Origin: Legionella santicrucis
GTDB taxonomy: Bacteria > Pseudomonadota > Gammaproteobacteria > Legionellales > Legionellaceae
Length of the DNA stretch: 45,248 nt
Direction: 5' to 3'
NCBI RefSeq assembly: GCF_001468135.1
Contig: NZ_LNYU01000090.1
Span: forward strand, 13,429 to 58,676
Part shown: piece after piece, positions 44,304 to 45,248 of the stretch
Position numbering within the stretch: position 1 is the stretch's first letter
Layout: each line of letters opens with the position of its first letter
Notes under the pieces: generated by a model
The model's database searches: none
Seen by the model: only the letters and a program-made list of their open reading frames with translations
Told to the model about the DNA's origin: nothing
Program-made: the position numbers and the translations under genes

Positions 44304-45101
44304 TCAAAATGAAAAGCTTTGTGCTGCGGCATGTAAATAATCAGAAAATCCATTCGGGACTCTATTAGCTGAATCGACATCAATCAAAACTATTCCATCC
44401 TTATTATATCCCCAATTTTTTTGATGCAAATCTTGTATGAATGTAGATGCTACCATTAATTTAGCCACTTCTTTTTTAGGAATATTTTTTAGATCATTTT
44501 TATTTTCCTCCATATATTTGAAATCTATTTCTGCATGGCCAGAATAAAAATTTTCATGTGTCCCGTTATTTTCCCTAAAAAATTGATCGTTAGGTGTTTG
44601 TAATTTTAAATTATTGATACCAAAATTCTGATTAAATTTTTCATAACTTATCAGACCAGGCTGATTAGGAGCGGCGCTAGCCTCTTGCCACGAGTAATGA
44701 GCCGATAATTTTTTTAGGAAAAATCTCGTATTATTGAAATGGCATATTTTTCCTTGAATTACACCCTCTTTTTTGGGCCCACAATTCATATTTTCAGTAA
44801 TATCAATCATGGGTTTATCATGAATGGTAGCCTGTTTTTTAGGTAATAACGGATGTTGCTGTCGCTTCGTATGAATAGAGTTCATTAATACTGGAACAAG
44901 CGAACGTACTAGGTAAGGAGCAAGTATTGTAAATAAAATAATAGTACTATAATTCCATTGACAAGATTGAGAATCATCTTCTAGTACTTTACGCTTGGTT
45001 TTCTTGCTGAAAAATTCTTGTTGTTTACGTTGCAATGAAAGTTGTTGTGGAATATGCCAACCTTTTATGTCTTGTACATGCCTATTTAACTTTTGCTTCA
45101 T
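44304..45101 (-). CDS. Membrane-anchored protein with kinase-like catalytic motif; effector candidate
   Basis: A 265-residue protein. Residues about 51-73 (STIILFTILAPYLVRSLVPV) form a membrane segment after a basic N-terminus. The C-terminal domain contains FIQDLHQKNWGYNKDGIVLI followed by DVDSANRV. D224 with N229 five positions later, then D241 twelve residues on, has the spacing of the catalytic loop and metal-binding Asp of protein kinases and aminoglycoside phosphotransferases. The rest of the N-lobe is not obvious, and the domain is short. ATG 45101 has only a weak AGGT upstream. Function is inferred from three residues and should be regarded as tentative. Confidence 0.55.
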   Translation of the reverse strand: MKQKLNRHVQDIKGWHIPQQLSLQRKQQEFFSKKTKRKVLEDDSQSCQWNYSTIILFTILAPYLVRSLVPVLMNSIHTKRQQHPLLPKKQATIHDKPMIDITENMNCGPKKEGVIQGKICHFNNTRFFLKKLSAHYSWQEASAAPNQPGLISYEKFNQNFGINNLKLQTPNDQFFRENNGTHENFYSGHAEIDFKYMEENKNDLKNIPKKEVAKLMVASTFIQDLHQKNWGYNKDGIVLIDVDSANRVPNGFSDYLHAAAQSFSF

Positions 45102-45248
45102 ACTACCTATATATTGTAATTCTTAATAAATTATTAAATTCCTCCTTTTTTGTGTCCAGGAACAGGGCGATTTCATCAAAGTTTAAAAACCTATCACTTT
45201 TCTCAAATATTTAGTAGAAAGGGCAGCTTTCAATCGTTTTAAAGCAAT

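Noticed and set aside
1..45248. CRISPR array or replication origin
   Set aside because: I saw no regularly spaced repeats, cas genes, or origin-type DnaA-box clusters anywhere in the window.

Overview
The window looks like an accessory stretch of a Legionella chromosome. The base composition is AT-rich. Several protein families typical of that genus appear: large ankyrin/TPR-like orphan proteins that resemble Dot/Icm effectors, an exported DotI/IcmL-like protein, a microbial-type PARG macrodomain protein and protein-kinase-like orphans. The housekeeping content is thin: srkA, a CocE-type hydrolase, an MscS channel, an OmpR-family regulator and a second-type elongation factor G. I cannot name the species. 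All effector assignments are inferences from architecture and context; no secretion signal can be proven by reading.

Layout. 1-3.1 kb: srkA lies between two related IS1182-type elements; the left one is cut by the window edge and the right one is complete, with perfect ends and a GTAC duplication. 3.1-9.4 kb: decayed DNA holding a broken outer-membrane barrel gene, a small membrane protein, the 3' half of a tRNA-Arg gene (probable attachment-site scar) and a 1074-residue ankyrin-like protein between two IS4-type transposase ruins. 9.5-13.1 kb: three leftward genes or fragments, two of which share one C-terminal domain. 13.3-15.3 kb: a dead stress/fermentation operon (hsp20, zinc alcohol dehydrogenase, MaoC-phosphotransacetylase), with a GC-richer 251-bp insert inside hsp20. 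15.3-25.5 kb: a HAD-like protein, remnants of an IS5-type transposase and of a GNAT acetyltransferase, CocE hydrolase, an orphan protein, a PARG-like macrodomain protein, a TPR-like protein and an MscS channel. 25.8-33.2 kb: an ankyrin-like protein, an orphan with an SGDFRP motif, an orphan response regulator with a tightly linked 77-residue gene, a dead serine hydrolase, a protein made of two tandem outer-membrane barrels and the IcmL-like protein. 33.3-36.7 kb: fusA2-type EF-G and a RES/Xre toxin-antitoxin pair with a readable promoter. 36.8-45.2 kb: orphans, an alpha/beta hydrolase and two proteins with kinase-like catalytic motifs.

How it fits together. Most genes stand alone with their own ribosome-binding sites and alternate in direction, separated by ruins of transposases and metabolic genes. 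This is the pattern of an effector-rich plastic region rather than of one pathway. The clearest functional units are the RES-Xre module (4-bp overlap), the hydrolase/helical-protein pair at 38.8-40.3 kb and the regulator/77-residue pair at 29.4-30.3 kb. Two proteins act on NAD or ADP-ribose chemistry (PARG-like and RES), but they are 14 kb apart and nothing shows they work together.
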